Part shown: positions 21,494 to 33,900 of the stretch, piece by piece
Numbering within the stretch: the stretch's first letter is position 1
Layout of the letters: every line of letters starts with the position of its first letter
Origin: Casuarina equisetifolia
Taxonomy: Eukaryota > Streptophyta > Magnoliopsida > Fagales > Casuarinaceae
Assembly: GCA_028551475.1 (NCBI GenBank)
Contig: CM052358.1
Location: 14,801,938 to 14,865,937 of the forward strand
Reading direction: 5' to 3'
DNA: 64,000 bases
Program-made: the position numbers and the translations under genes
Notes under the pieces: model-generated
Told to the model about the DNA's origin: nothing
What the model saw: the letters and a program-made list of their open reading frames with translations, nothing else
Database searches by the model: none

Positions 21494-23140
21494 GAGGATT
21501 GTGAAGAACATCAATGAAGCAATGTGGCCAATATAGGAAGTAGCCCAATAAGAATATGGATTTGAACTAAAGTCTATGTACAACAATTTTAGGCATATGT
21601 TCTGAATGAATTCTCAACGTTCGAAAGTTGTTCAATATCATTGTGGTTTCTAATGCCTACGCATATTACAACCAAAAAAAGAAAAAAAAATTATTATAAA
21701 CTTCAGTAGAGTAGAATATGCAAGGCAAAATTCAATCAATTTATTTATTTTTAAATAAATTTTAACGTGGGTTTAGTAGGTATTTTAATTTTTCATACAA
21801 CATTAAACAAGAAAAAGGTGTTGGTTCAAGTGACCTTAATTTACAAAACAAGGTGAGTGAAGCCAACCCCATTAGAAGCACTCCATTATGGTTGGAGCCA
21901 CCTAAACTTGGGCTTCCTTTAGGCTAATTTAGTATGGGGTTTACCTTTCCTTATGAAGTGTTATGCTAATTTATTTTTGACCAAGGTGGGATTCTAAATA
22001 GGAAGAATTGCCGACAAGCTAAATGCTCATTCGAGGTAGCAAAAATTGATATAATTGATCCAAATTTTTGGTTTATTATGATGACTTCTATTCTAATAGG
22101 ATGGCCCAAAGTCTTACTTAATTTTCATGGAGCAAAGTAGTATGCAAACAAACAAGGAATTAAGTCATGTAACAAACTAACACCGATATGCTCACATGCC
22201 AACACATTCCCATTCTATTTCCATTACTAGAAACATATTTGATGTAAAGACTATCTTGCTTCAAAAACTTATTTAAATTAAATAGATTCTCTCTCACTAC
22301 AAGCTAGTTAGAGAGAGAAAATAAAGATTATCAATATAGTACCAAACTTATTTAAAATTAAAGTGTTTTTTTTTTCTTTTCTTTTTGTGTGTCTTAAAAA
22401 AAATTTGGATTTTGCTGGAGCTCAAATAAGTGAATGTGCTTGAGGAATTTTAGGCTCTTTGTTGATTGTAAATCCTTTGTGTAATGGCATAACTAGTCTT
22501 CTCCATATTTCTCTGGAGTTATAATATAGAGTTTAAAAATAAAGATTGTAAACACAATATATTGAATTTTAAATAAATAGTAAACAAATTTTTATTCATC
22601 AAATTTTAATTGAAAATTTTCAACTGAAGAATAAAAGAAAATTTAATGCTTTGCTTATATTATCAACACATTCGTTTGTTGGTCTTAATCAAATCGAGCT
22701 CTCTTTTTTAACTGATTGAGATTTTGTTTCCCTTGTACTCTAACGTAAATGAAAGTCCCAATCCCGTTAGACCCTACTTCACTTAGTAAAACAAATAATA
22801 AATATTGTAATTGTCCTCTAAGGTCCTACACTCGTTTATAAAAAAGAGAGCTGCACCGGAGCTCTCTTTTTTATAAACTAAAATAAAATAAATAAAGATT
22901 TGGGGATCCCAATATTAGCTCTAATTTTAGACAGCCATTCCAAATTTGTAATTCGCTAGAACCTTTTCGTAAATAAAAACGGCATAATTTCAATAGTAAA
23001 GTACGGGCTAAAATTCTTGATATTTGTTGTATAATCCTATAATTATTACAAAAAATTACTAACATAACTTACTCAATTCATTACATTTTTTTCATTAACT
23101 AGTAATTAGTAAAAAAAAAAATCAGATAATCGATGACCCA
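21494..23140. other. AT-rich intergenic stretch
   Basis: No gene is recognised. It contains the perfect inverted repeat at 22834-22878. About 100 bp at 22250-22350 are shared with about 33808-33895, another trace of the local duplications. The rest has no second copy that I can see. Confidence 0.55.
22834..22878. repeat. Perfect 19-bp inverted repeat
   Basis: The left arm at 22834-22852 and right arm at 22860-22878 are exact reverse complements, separated by GCACCGG. The arms begin GTTTATAAAAAAGAG. It forms a stable hairpin when single-stranded and could be a tiny foldback element; no flanking target duplication is obvious. Confidence 0.9.
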
Positions 23141-23446
23141 GCACAGCGAAGCCCCACTCCAAATTGTGAAGTTAAACAAGCCAAATCTTATGGACGAAGG
23201 AAAATAATTAACCTATGAAAGAAGAAAGGGAAGAAACTTCAGACCTAACAAAAAGACTCTTTGATGCCTTGAATTCACAATTTTGATACATTACATGTAC
23301 ACGTAGTTGAAGAAGCTTGTAGAGGAGGAGAAAAGTGAGGCCATCCAACATAGAATTCGATAATGCAAATATCCCAACTCTCCATCCATGGGGTTTAGAG
23401 TCCCCACAATCTGGGTATGATACCTGAAATCCACATTCATCATGCT

Positions 23447-26400
23447 TTATTTCCTTTGCTTCTTGGATAGAGGCTCCGAGCGGGACTCGGCCTGCCAAAA
23501 AAGTCTCTTGATTAGAAAAGAAGTAAGATTCCGCATATGATACTACACAAATACGACAAAGAAAATGTCCACAATGAAAATTCTTCAATTAACTTAAAAG
23601 TATAGACAGCAATGGAATATCCAAGTAGCATAAAAAAGGAAGTGAATAAAAATTCAAATCAGTATAGTGGTAGTATTTAATAACTGCAGAAACATGCAGC
23701 ATCATTGATGACATATAAATCCTTGCAATTTTAGGATTAAGATTCTGAATGAAAATGTCTTGCTAAGATGGCTAGAGAACTCTAAGTTGAATGTAATGCA
23801 ACACCTATTTCTTTCACCTCTAGATTCATTGAGATTCTCTCGCATGAGATTATTAGAAAGCCTTGGTGAGATTTAATTTACTTTCTTTTAGTGTTTATCA
23901 CAAAGAGGTCTTGCTTAGGCTTAGATCAACCATATTTCCAGCAGTAAGACACTGGAAAAAAAGAAAAAGATATTCAGCTTAGGGTTCCAAAAGTCCGTAC
24001 TAGAACTTTGGGCCAGGCCCCACTAATTTGATGGTGAGTTTGTCTGTTAGCAATAAGTATTATTCACTTTCACAATATGCTGTCATTAGATGCAGTTCAT
24101 GATTGGTTCACATTACTAGGAAAATCATATAACCTTCAATAAACATCTTGGAGTCTAAAACAATTGATCACCAACATGGCACCAATGTCCTGTCAATCGA
24201 AGGGATCACAACCTCAATGTTGCAAATAAAAGACCTGTATTTGGTAATTTCTTTAATGTTCCCCACACGAGACATGTATTCGGCTTAGGATTATTCGGTG
24301 ATTCTCTCTGCACGAGAAGTGGTGCACAGAAAGTCCATCCATTGCAACTCAACCAACACTTTCATTCTCAAGCCACCCAAGTTTTCGAGTTCTATAGCGG
24401 GTTAGCTCAGGATTAGAAAGATCCTTCAATTACTAATCAAGGTAAGGTCAAAAGTTGAAAATACGAGGTTGGCTTCTCAACAAACCCCCCGCTCTAACCC
24501 ACTGCACACACTTCAGATATGGTAGATCCAATAGCTTAAAGTCTAATGGCTGGTTTTATTATATTATTATTTTTTATTTTTGTGGGTGGGTTGGGGGCAG
24601 GGATCGGGATAGATAGCATGCAGGTGGCTGGAAGAGAACCCTATCTCTCTCCTACGTGTCACATTCAACATGGTCTAGCGGGAGGGTGTAAGATTTTACA
24701 TTCCTGCTGCCACCCATAATTAGCCCACAAACCAACCAACAACAGACCATATTGGCTCCATTTAGCTACCCCGGAGTCATCAGTCAGGATCTGCACCAAA
24801 AAGCAGAATTTCAGCTCCATTGGGTCCCCAATTGAAAGTGTGAAAAACCAGCAAAATCGGATTGGCACCTTCGTCTACATATGAAAGGGAAATTAATTTG
24901 CTCGAAATTGACACTTAGTTTTGGTGCCCGTTTTCTACACCCAAACTTTGGAAACTACTGGTAATCCAAAGTTGCTGACTCCTCGATGAAATATTAATCC
25001 TATTCAAATTGGGATCAGCTTTTAGATCTTTGCCAAGTACCCATGACGGAGCACATGTATTGGTCTTTGCCATTCTTTCTTTATCCAACATCATCCATCT
25101 CCCTATTTAGTACATCCTTTGTCAATATTCATGCCAACATTTATTTTACCTCTCTTTTTATGTCCTTTTGCTCTATCAACTTAAACTCAACTGCCCTTTC
25201 TTATCAATACATTTCACTGTCTCCATTTCAAATAATAGTATTTGAAGTAACTCTTTCCTCATCTTTTGCCTCATATGAGCCACTCTTATCTTTGATAAGA
25301 TAACTCACACGCTTAGTCCTATTTACCCTAGAAGCCCACCCGTCAATCTTAATATTTTGATTTTAGTCAAGCTCATTATATTGACATATCACTTTCTAAA
25401 ACAGCCAAACATTTAATACCATGAAGCAAGTTTATTCTTATATTGATCCCAACAAATTACTATACCAAAATTAATCACTTACCAGTTGAGTACCTTTTTA
25501 TTTTCTTTCAAATGACTGAATTTTACCTTCAACAATAGAGAAAGGTAAGACTAGTGCATTATAGAAACAATAAGAAATTGCATCATGCAAGAATGAAAAG
25601 CATGATAGCTAACAGGAAGAAACCTACCTCAACCTGAAAAATGGAATAAGGCAAGTTTTAAAAGATCATTTGTTTCACAATTGTGATCCTCAGTAAAAAT
25701 ATTTATATTCCTTTTTTAGGGGAAGAGTAAGACAATCTCTTTTAAAAAGAGGAAAAGTAGAAGAAAAAAGATGCACTACTCCTTCCTCAAAAGAAAGCAA
25801 TCAATAGGATATGCACCATTCGATTATCATCATCACATCAAGCATGTCATTGCACAGAAGGCATAGGAGATTAGAACAGTTCTATAGTTATCAGGCAGTA
25901 TTATCATTGTACTACTTGAGAAAATTGATAAACTCTATATATTGAACCTATGTTTCACTCACTGAATATTTTCCTATGAGACAAATGACTATTCAATGAT
26001 TTAGTTCCAAGGCTACTAACTATCCAAGATAGAGATTATATAACAAACAGTAAAATTGAAACAATTGTAGAAAATCTTTATGAGAACCAAAAGAAAAGAA
26101 AATAAAAGAAAATACAATAAAATTCCTAATTTAAAAGCAAAACAATTTTGAGGAATATTATTTTGATGGTCTTAAACAATGTTGATTTGTTGAATGAATT
26201 ACCACATAAGGTGTTTGAAAACATGTTTGGCAATGTATGCTCTAAAGTTTTCTATTTCTGTGAAATTAAAAACTGAAAACGATATAAAAAAAAAAGAAAG
26301 AAAAAAAAGACAGCACTGGTCATTGAAAATTTGCCTTAGCAATCATGCTTCCACAAGATGAAATGATGCCTCTCCAATAAGATGTCCACAGTCAATATAA

Positions 26401-26498
26401 TGAAAAAATGTTTTCCAACTAAGAAGGCAACTGTACACAACCCACAAAATTTTATTTTGTAGAAATAAGAATCTCCATTTAAGACCAAAATGGTCCGT

Positions 26499-26542
<44 letters not shown>

Positions 26543-27170
26543 CCTGGAAAACTTTACCACACAAATTTGCATGGAGACATGAGAATAGCATTTCGTTGCG
26601 TGAACATGAGACATATAATACCACAGCTAAAATGAAATTTTAGAAGTTAACTCTATCAACACAATGATCCAGAAAACTGGCACACCAAAGAAGTGATACC
26701 CGTGACCTCAACATAGGTTCAAGTGATACCCGTGAGAGCTGAAACTTAACCTCTGATTCTGCTGTAATCGTGCAACTGCAATGGTTAAGAGTCAAAACTA
26801 TGATAATAGAAAGCTCCACATCAACTATAAACAAAAGTTGACGAGAAAATAAGCAACTACACAACTTATGCAATACAACTTGTCAAAATCAACCCCTAAT
26901 AAAAATCAGATACAGAAAAACTATCTAAATAGATAAAGTTCAAAAATATTCCATCCATTAGCAGTAATCTCGCAGCAGGCAGTTATACAAGGAAGAACAA
27001 CCTATGCAAAAAGGGCCAAACAGATCGGTCTCCTAAAATCACGATCAAATCAAAAAGAAATGTGAAACAAAAGCACTTATGGGTAAAATGCGAGAGAAAA
27101 ACATAATAAATAATAAGTATAAGAAACCATTGAAACTATATATATATATTCATATCAGTCTTAGAAAAAC
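23447..27170 (-). pseudogene. FRS3 3' module, decayed copy B
   Basis: This is a partial copy of the 3' half of the FRS3-like gene. Exon 5 is intact at 23447-23491 ([10 protein letters not shown] then TAA, after a good acceptor). At about 23575-23590 it jumps straight into intron 3 sequence (matching 41220 onward), so exon 4 and most of intron 4 are gone. Exon 3 survives at about 26680-26795 with a 13-bp loss and rearranged middle. Exon 2 is removed by a deletion between ATACAA and GGAAGAAC at about 26986. The copy stops inside intron 1, before exon 1. An open frame at 23208-23588 spans exon 5 in the wrong phase and is not a gene. Confidence 0.87.
26501..26542. repeat. (AAT)14 microsatellite
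   Basis: About 42 bp of AAT repeats lie in copy B of FRS3 intron 3. The parental intron at about 44210-44235 has no AAT tract at the same place, so the repeat arose or expanded after duplication. Confidence 0.9.
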
Positions 27171-28246
27171 TCAACCAAGAAATTTATCTTTTTCTCATAT
27201 AACACTCCAATCAACAGACCTGTTTTCTCTTCTCTTTTATAGTAATACCATATTGCATCCTCTAAAAATTAACAATGTCAACCTCTTGTAGAAATTGCTG
27301 ATATGAACCAATTCCACTAATTGCTCATATTGCAATCTCCTAGAATTTATTGATAAGGCAATTCTCCCCACAACAATATCAAGATCCTTTGCAATTTGAT
27401 GAGATTGATCTACTTTCTCTATGATAGACTATATTGACCTCCCAGAGAAATTATCATCTTTATGAATGTTAAAACTAAACCTTAGGGGAGGTTATAACTT
27501 GGATTTTTGGGTTATATGAAAAAATAGTTATTCAAGTAACATCGTGTCATATCCAAGACAAGAACTTCACAACATTCTCTATAAGTATGAATAAAAAAGT
27601 ATTATCCATTACTTCTAAGCAATATGTATTTTGTCAGAAAAACATTCTCTCGAAACCTGCGGAGCATCTAACATGTGCAATATGTATTCTAACAGATACA
27701 CCAATCATTTTGACTAAAGAAATGAATTCTTAAATAGCTTGTCAATGTGAACGAGAGTTGTCATAGCAGAATTCAAAACACAGTTCATAGGTTTAAGTGC
27801 TGGACGGAAATGAAAGAAATTGAGCTGAAATACCAATTCCTGGTTAATTTTCATTTTGGCGGATGGAAGACATAGATAAAGTTTATTTATTTTTTTAATT
27901 AGTGATTTCCTGTTTTGGTTAATGGCAGGCCACTGAATTTATTGGATAGTTAAAAGAAAGCTACAAGAAAATCCCCTTATGCTCACATCTTTTCACACAT
28001 GTTATGTAGGTTCTTAATAAAATGTTACGTCAAGAAGTTAGTGGAGGATATATAGCTGCATTTTTTAGGAAGAGGAATAAGGTTTTTCTCTTGTTATTTA
28101 CTGATGACAATTTCATCTTTATCTATTTTTCACGCAGTCTTCCCTAGCCACAAGTACACCAAGTCAACTGAGAAAAGAAAGCAAAAAACTACTTGTTTTT
28201 CTATTCATCGAAAAGTTGTACAAGAAAAAAAAAAACAACAAAAAAA
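27171..28246. repeat. NAC gene 2 3' flank, duplicated block
   Basis: Non-coding; collinear with 1-947 and, in part, with 18740-19490, while 27910-28110 also resembles 39470-39670. It begins where FRS3 intron 1 sequence is joined to other sequence through a short TA-rich tract. Confidence 0.8.
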
Positions 28247-29275
28247 CTACTTGTTCCATTCATTCAAGAGTTCTTCTGTCGAAACAACCATATTATCAAA
28301 AAAATCATCATCACATAAATTCTTCCACAATGAATCAAGTGACGAATCTGCACTCTTAGGACTGAATGACGGTAGCTCATATGGTGCATGAAACTCAGAA
28401 TTGGCATTATCATCAAACGGAAGACAACTCTCAGGACTTGTCATATCAACTATTGCATAATTGTTTTCCACGCAATTTTGTGGGAGAGGAAACTCAAACT
28501 GAAAGTTACATGGATTGCCATCACTTGGTAGATAGTCGATGTGGGTTTCCGAATCAGTCAATGGAGGGATGTCTTCTAGTTCAACATCCTCGTTAGAATT
28601 TGCAGAACTTATTGAGGGTGTAAATTCAGATGCATTGGTACCCATTTCAGGTGAAAAAGAAACTAGAATCCCAGCAGCTTGGTGTATGTCAGAGCTAACA
28701 TCGTAACATATTCTCTTTTTATCCTGATATCCCTCCCCAACTTGCAGCAATTCATTTGTGGAGTTCACGGTTTTAGCAACCTGAACACTAGAACACATAT
28801 TCTGATCCCTCATTCTTTTTGTTCCCGATTGTTTCTTAAAAATTGAACAAAGAACCCAATCAGTAGACTGTTCTTGCTCCCCAACCAAGGAGGCACCAGC
28901 AAGAGAGAATTCGTGCATGATCCAATTACATTTATTCACACAAGATTCTTCTTTTGCCTTGAAAGAAAACTGCTTGTTAAATCCAATAACCTGTTGGCCG
29001 AATTTATCAAATATCTGATGACCAGCACTCTCGTGCCATGTCCCACGACCAGCGGTTCTTGCAACACGTCTTCTGACCCTCTTCAATCTTGTGAAAATAT
29101 AGTGTTTCTCCTCCCCATCAAGAGCATAAAATATCTCCTCAGGACCTTTGTCACCGTAAATGTTACATTCGTAGATCCCATCCCAAGGCAGATCTTCTCC
29201 CCTAACAAACTTCAACAAATACAGACTTATCAATTCTTCCTCAGTCGGCCGAAACCTAAAACCTGCCGGCACCAT
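28247..29275 (-). CDS. NAC-domain transcription factor, 342 aa, intronless
   Basis: This is a paralogue of the gene at 7722-8678. I chose the ATG at 29275, which gives MVPAGFRFRPTEEEL; the frame is open for 29 more codons upstream, but the family starts here. All five NAC subdomains are present: A near residues 2-21, C (YIFTRLKRVRRRVARTAGRG) near 59-78, D (FGQQVIGFNKQFSFKAKEE) near 92-110, and E (STDWVLCSIFKK) near 137-148. The C-terminus is acidic and serine-rich and ends NEWNK. Compared with gene 1 it keeps an 18-residue segment (THIDYLPSDGNP) and a 3-residue serine stretch, so it is the less altered copy. It lacks introns, unlike most NAC genes. The expected product is a nuclear DNA-binding regulator; the target pathway is unknown. 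Confidence 0.92.
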   Translation of the reverse strand: MVPAGFRFRPTEEELISLYLLKFVRGEDLPWDGIYECNIYGDKGPEEIFYALDGEEKHYIFTRLKRVRRRVARTAGRGTWHESAGHQIFDKFGQQVIGFNKQFSFKAKEESCVNKCNWIMHEFSLAGASLVGEQEQSTDWVLCSIFKKQSGTKRMRDQNMCSSVQVAKTVNSTNELLQVGEGYQDKKRICYDVSSDIHQAAGILVSFSPEMGTNASEFTPSISSANSNEDVELEDIPPLTDSETHIDYLPSDGNPCNFQFEFPLPQNCVENNYAIVDMTSPESCLPFDDNANSEFHAPYELPSFSPKSADSSLDSLWKNLCDDDFFDNMVVSTEELLNEWNK

Positions 29276-30110
29276 GTTTTCTGGCCAAAGAATGCGAACT
29301 GAGTCTTCAAATTGCCGGAGACCCAAATCAAAACTCAGAGAACACAGCAACTCGAAGTGCAATTCAGAGAGAACCTACTTTGGACTCGGAAGCGGAATTC
29401 AGAGAGAACCTACTTCGGACCCGGAAGCGCAGAGAGCACCGCCTTTGGAGTCGTTAGCCGTTGGAGTCGTTCTTTCGTGTTAAATCCTATTGGATTAAGA
29501 ACTTCCCAGTGACGCAAAGCTCATATTATAGCCGACGGAAGGATATCCTACTGGGTTTGGGACTTCTCGGGACCGCTCGATACGCAATTTCAAGATGGGT
29601 TTAAGTTTTAATCGTGGGCTTTCCCAAAACTCCGGCCCAAAGCACATGGTCCAGAGAAAAACAGAAAAAAACAAAAGATATAACAAAGGGTCCAAAAAAA
29701 AAAAAAAAGCAGAGGTCCTGAAAAAAAAAAAAAGCAGAGGATCGATTAAAAAAAAAAGACTAGAGGATCTAGAGCCTAGAGAGAATAAAATAAACATTAA
29801 TGTTTAATTATTATTATTTTTTAATATGATACTTCCAGCTCTACATAATTTAACAATATTTAAATGTCAATAATTTTCAATTTCGTACATAAAAATAGAC
29901 TATTATGCCAAACTCAACTATTTATGGTTTTAATCATTAAAAGGAGTTATTGTTATTATTATTATTAATATAAAATTATTTTTGCACTTTCACCTCTACA
30001 AAATCCAAAGCTTAAATCTCCATCATTTTCAATTTCCTATGCAGAAGTAGACTATTATGCCAACCTCAACTATTTATGGTTTTAATCACCAAAATAAATA
30101 ATAATAATAA
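29276..30110. repeat. NAC gene 2 upstream flank
   Basis: The 5' flank and probable promoter of the NAC gene; collinear with 8679-9610 upstream of gene 1. It carries a single unit (about 29520-29625) of the 100-bp sequence tandemly doubled at gene 1, then A-rich runs and an ATT/AAT tract. No other gene is seen. Confidence 0.75.
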
Positions 30111-31489
30111 TAAAGGTCCATCAACGGAACGATATCAAATCTTCTAGCATAATAGGATAATTTAGAAGCTTCCTTGATTCTATGGTTTGTAATATCGGGT
30201 AGGGTGAACACCCAATAGACCTTTTTAAAACTGTCACGAGTTACGAAGCAAACTCTCGTTGGGTGCAGCTAAGCGGGTTAAATGCAACATCCTCAGTAAG
30301 ACTTAAGACTACAATTCCTAACCATAAACCAAGCTTTGTAAGGCCCAATGACAGCCAATCAAATTCGCTTGGCTTTGATGATCAATTTGTTGAGACACAT
30401 AGACCGTCAATGCAGGATAGCGAGAAATCTTGAAACCATTCTTTAAGATCAAATTTCAGCAAAAGCACAAGACATCCTCAAGGAACAATAATCAATAGAA
30501 AGCTGAATTTTATTTTCCCTCAGGATAGTTTTGTAGAACTCATAATTCTGATTATTAAAACAAAAATTAACATAGCAATTTAAATGAGAATCTCAAGTCA
30601 TTTAAATGAGAATATCAACCACATATAGCTAAGCTAAGCCAGATGGAATCAAATTTTCCTGCCTCGCATTTCACTTTCACCACCTGAAGGCAGCCCTAGA
30701 TAGAAATCATTTACTAATTGGAACTTACTATAAACTATGCACAGGCTGTGCCAGTTTGCCAAGAACTTGGAAAGCAATCTTTTATGGTCCAGAAATGTTG
30801 AACACCGGGAAGAAATGCATTACTAAAGATCTACTCAGAAATAATTTTGCACACCTACTAATAAACAGGAGGTTAGTAATTGAAAATCAATGGAAATAGT
30901 TATCTTACACAGAAGGGACACCGCTAGGAAGGGTGTGGTATCAACGGGGGGATGTCATTTCCATATTAACTGCTTTATTTTCTGCAGTACTCATCAAAAC
31001 CTTGTTTCTCCCCTTTACTCTTTCCTGTTTTTTTTTTTTTAGTCTATCTCTGTGCAAATTTTAACATCAAGTCATTTCTTCATACTTCTTGCAGTGGCTT
31101 CTCAGCAGAAAACATCTTTCTTGCTCAGGTATGTCTCTTCGTACCCTCTTCATCATCATCTTATTGTGTATATATTCTTGTGTTATAGGTGGATATTAGT
31201 CACCTTTCTCCCCCACGCCACCCTCCCTAACGACAACCCCCCAACCTACCCAAATAAATAAATAAAACATCTCCCCTCTATATGCTTTATCTTTTCAGAT
31301 ACATGATTTCTCATTTTAATGCTGTGTATTTTTTTAAGAAAAAAATTTCAGGAGTAAACTACACAGACTTCAAATGCTAACCTCTGCATTCCATATTTTT
31401 AAAGCACAATGAATTTGCTGTAAGATATCAAAGACTTAAAAAATCCAAAAGACTGATAATTGCATCAAGAGGAAGAAGAATTGACAGCT
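30111..31489. repeat. Third copy of FRS3 downstream and intron 4 sequence
   Basis: A shortened mosaic: 30111-30600 matches about 34725-35220 and 30610-31480 matches about 37500-38390. The segment between, including FRS3 exon 5, is missing. No gene. Confidence 0.78.
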
Positions 31490-32290
31490 AAAAAAACTTT
31501 AGAGGATTGTTGTGGAGTTAATTGAGAAATGAAGTTAAGTTCATTTAGAGGATAATGGTGGTTTGCTTTTAAGAGGAGGGAGGATTAGGGATTGTAAATT
31601 GAGCACTTCTAACAAAGGGATACGAAAAAAATGGTTGTTTCCATTTGGAATAAAGTATTAGCAACCATTGAAGTGTCATTAGTGCAATTGAAAGCATTGG
31701 AGAAGGTGGAGCTATGTATTCTGGCAGTGTTAGAATAGTTACTTGAAATGGTCAGCAGGTCGTTTTTGGCATGATTCTTGGTATGGTGATCCTACCCAAA
31801 GATATTCTTTGTGACCTATCTTGGAGTCCTCAGTTTGCTCATGCTTTTCAGGATTGGAAATTGGCAGCCAAGGCTCACGTTTATTGACTTGCATTCTAAC
31901 GTCCCTAACGTGGAGGTGAGGGTCAACGATCTTGAAGACTATGATAGTTGGAAAATTTGCATTCCAGTTGCTCCTAATGCTTTAGGAGTGTTGGCAAAGG
32001 TCTATAAGTACCTTTAGAAGAGTATGGCACTGCTAGGGAGACTTGGATGTTGCTCTTTGTACTTGGACAGCAGCAGTGGTGAAGATTTTAACCACAGACA
32101 ATCTTAAAAAGATGAACTCTGTTGACATTAGATTTAAGATTTTATGTGTAGAAGTCGTGGGAACTTAGTTAATCACCTTTACTCTGTTGTTCATTGGCAA
32201 GAGAGTTTTGGTTGTTGCGTTTTCCCTGTTTGGTACCTTTTCAAAGTTGTCAAAGAACTTAATTTGGCTGTTTGATTGTTCAAAATGGAA
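31490..32290 (+). mobile_element. L1-type LINE 3' remnant, second copy
   Basis: Homologous to 19795-20345 and 39760-40390. Plus-strand traces include the segment reading [10 protein letters not shown], which corresponds to the zf-RVT-like end of L1-type ORF2, followed by a terminal W..F..C block. Many stops are present. It sits inside a copy of FRS3 intron 3 sequence, as does the 39.8 kb copy, so it was duplicated with its surroundings. Confidence 0.65.
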
Positions 32291-33900
32291 ATCTGGTGGT
32301 ATTGGACCAATTGTTTATACTCTTAGTTAAGAAACTAAAATGATTTTTTTCTTGATAGCTAACTACTTCTATTTCTTATCAGTTAATACAAACTTGGGTA
32401 TCGATATGGGACTAAACAAGTAAACTGACCCTCCACCCTTTAAAGAGGGGAGGAAACACCACTTGATCTTAAGACCACTGGAAAGAGACTCAGAAGAGAA
32501 TAAGAGGATAAATATCTAAACTTTGTTTCCTGGCTTGAGCAAAGAAATAAATGAACCTGAATTGATAGTTTAGTAGAATGCTGTTGTAAATAAGCAATAA
32601 TTAATGCGAGTAGAAATGGTAAAGAAGCCTGGTTGCATGCTGTCAATGAAAATTCTTCAATTAACTTAAAAGTATAGACAGCAATGGAATATCCAACAGG
32701 CCAAAAAAAAAAAAGGTGAATAAAAAGTCAAATCAGTAGAGTGGTAATATAATACTTGCAGAAACACGCAGCATCATTGATGACAGATAAATCCTTGCAA
32801 TTTTAGGATTAAGATTCTAAATGAAAATATCTTGCTAAGATGGCTAGAGAACTCTGAGTTGAATGTAATGCAACATCGATTTCTTTCACATCTAGATCCA
32901 TTGAGATTCTCTTCCATGAGGTTCTTAGAAAGCCTTGGTGAGATTTAATTTACTTTATTTTAGTTTTATCACAAAGAAGCCTTGCTTAGGCTTAGATCAA
33001 CCATATTTCCAGCACTAAAACACTGAAGAAAAAGTGATATTCAGCTTGAGATTAAAAAATCCGTACTAGAATTTTGGGTAAGGCCCCACTAATTTGATGT
33101 TGAGTTTGTCTGTTAACAATAAGTATTATTCACTTTCACAAAATGCTATCATTAGATGCAGTTCATGATTGGTTCACATTTTTGGGAAAATCATATAACC
33201 TTCAATAAACATCTTGGAGTCTAAAACAAGTTATCACCAACATGGCACCAATGTCTTGTCAATCTAAGAGATCACAATTTCATCGTTGCAAATAAAAGAC
33301 CTGTATTTGGCTCAGGATTATTTGGTGAGCCTCTCTGCACGAGAAGTGGTGCACTAAATACCCATCCATTGCAACTAAACAAACACTTTCATACTCAAGC
33401 CACCCAAGTTTTGGAGTTCTACTGCGGGTCAGCTCAAGATTAGAAAGATCCTTCAATTACCAATCAGGTAAGGTCAAAAGTTGAAAATACGAGGTTGGCT
33501 TCTCAACAAAGCCCCAACTCTAACCCATAGGAGACACTTCAGATATGGTAGATCCAATTTCTTAAAGTCTAATGGATTTTTTTTTTGAATTTTTTATTTT
33601 TATTTTTGTGGGTGGGTTGTGGGCTAGGGGTCGGGGTAAATAGCATGCAGGTGGCTGGAAGAGAACCGCTATCTGTCTCCTATGTGTCGCATTCAACATG
33701 GTCTAGCTGGAGGGTGTAAGATTTTACATTCCTGCTGCCAGCCACAATTAGCTCACAAACCAACCAACAACAGACCATATTGGCTCCATTTAGCTACCCC
33801 GGAGTATCCTGCTTCAAGAACTTATTTAAAATTAAATAGATGCTCTCTCCTTACAAGCTAGTTAGAGAGAGTAGAGGTTCTCAATATGGTACGAAAGTCT
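32291..33900. repeat. Copy of FRS3 intron 3 interior
   Basis: Positions 32330-32640 match about 40910-41215 and 32650-33805 match 41220-42370; the latter also match 23590-24770. Non-coding. Positions 33808-33895 match 22250-22350. Confidence 0.78.

Noticed and set aside
23208..23588. 126-codon minus-strand open frame with cysteines
   Set aside because: It crosses FRS3 exon 5 of copy B in the wrong phase; the proper frame there is the 14-residue tail ending KKQRK, bounded by an intron acceptor.
25043..25303. 86-codon frame repeated at 42658-42921
   Set aside because: It lies in FRS3 intron 3 and its copy. Similarity is explained by duplication, with substitutions and small indels spread over all codon positions and no recognised domain.
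29495..29807. Overlapping 70- and 100-codon frames on both strands near A-rich runs
   Set aside because: Low-complexity lysine/phenylalanine frames created by poly(A) tracts in the NAC upstream flank; not conserved at 9.2 kb.
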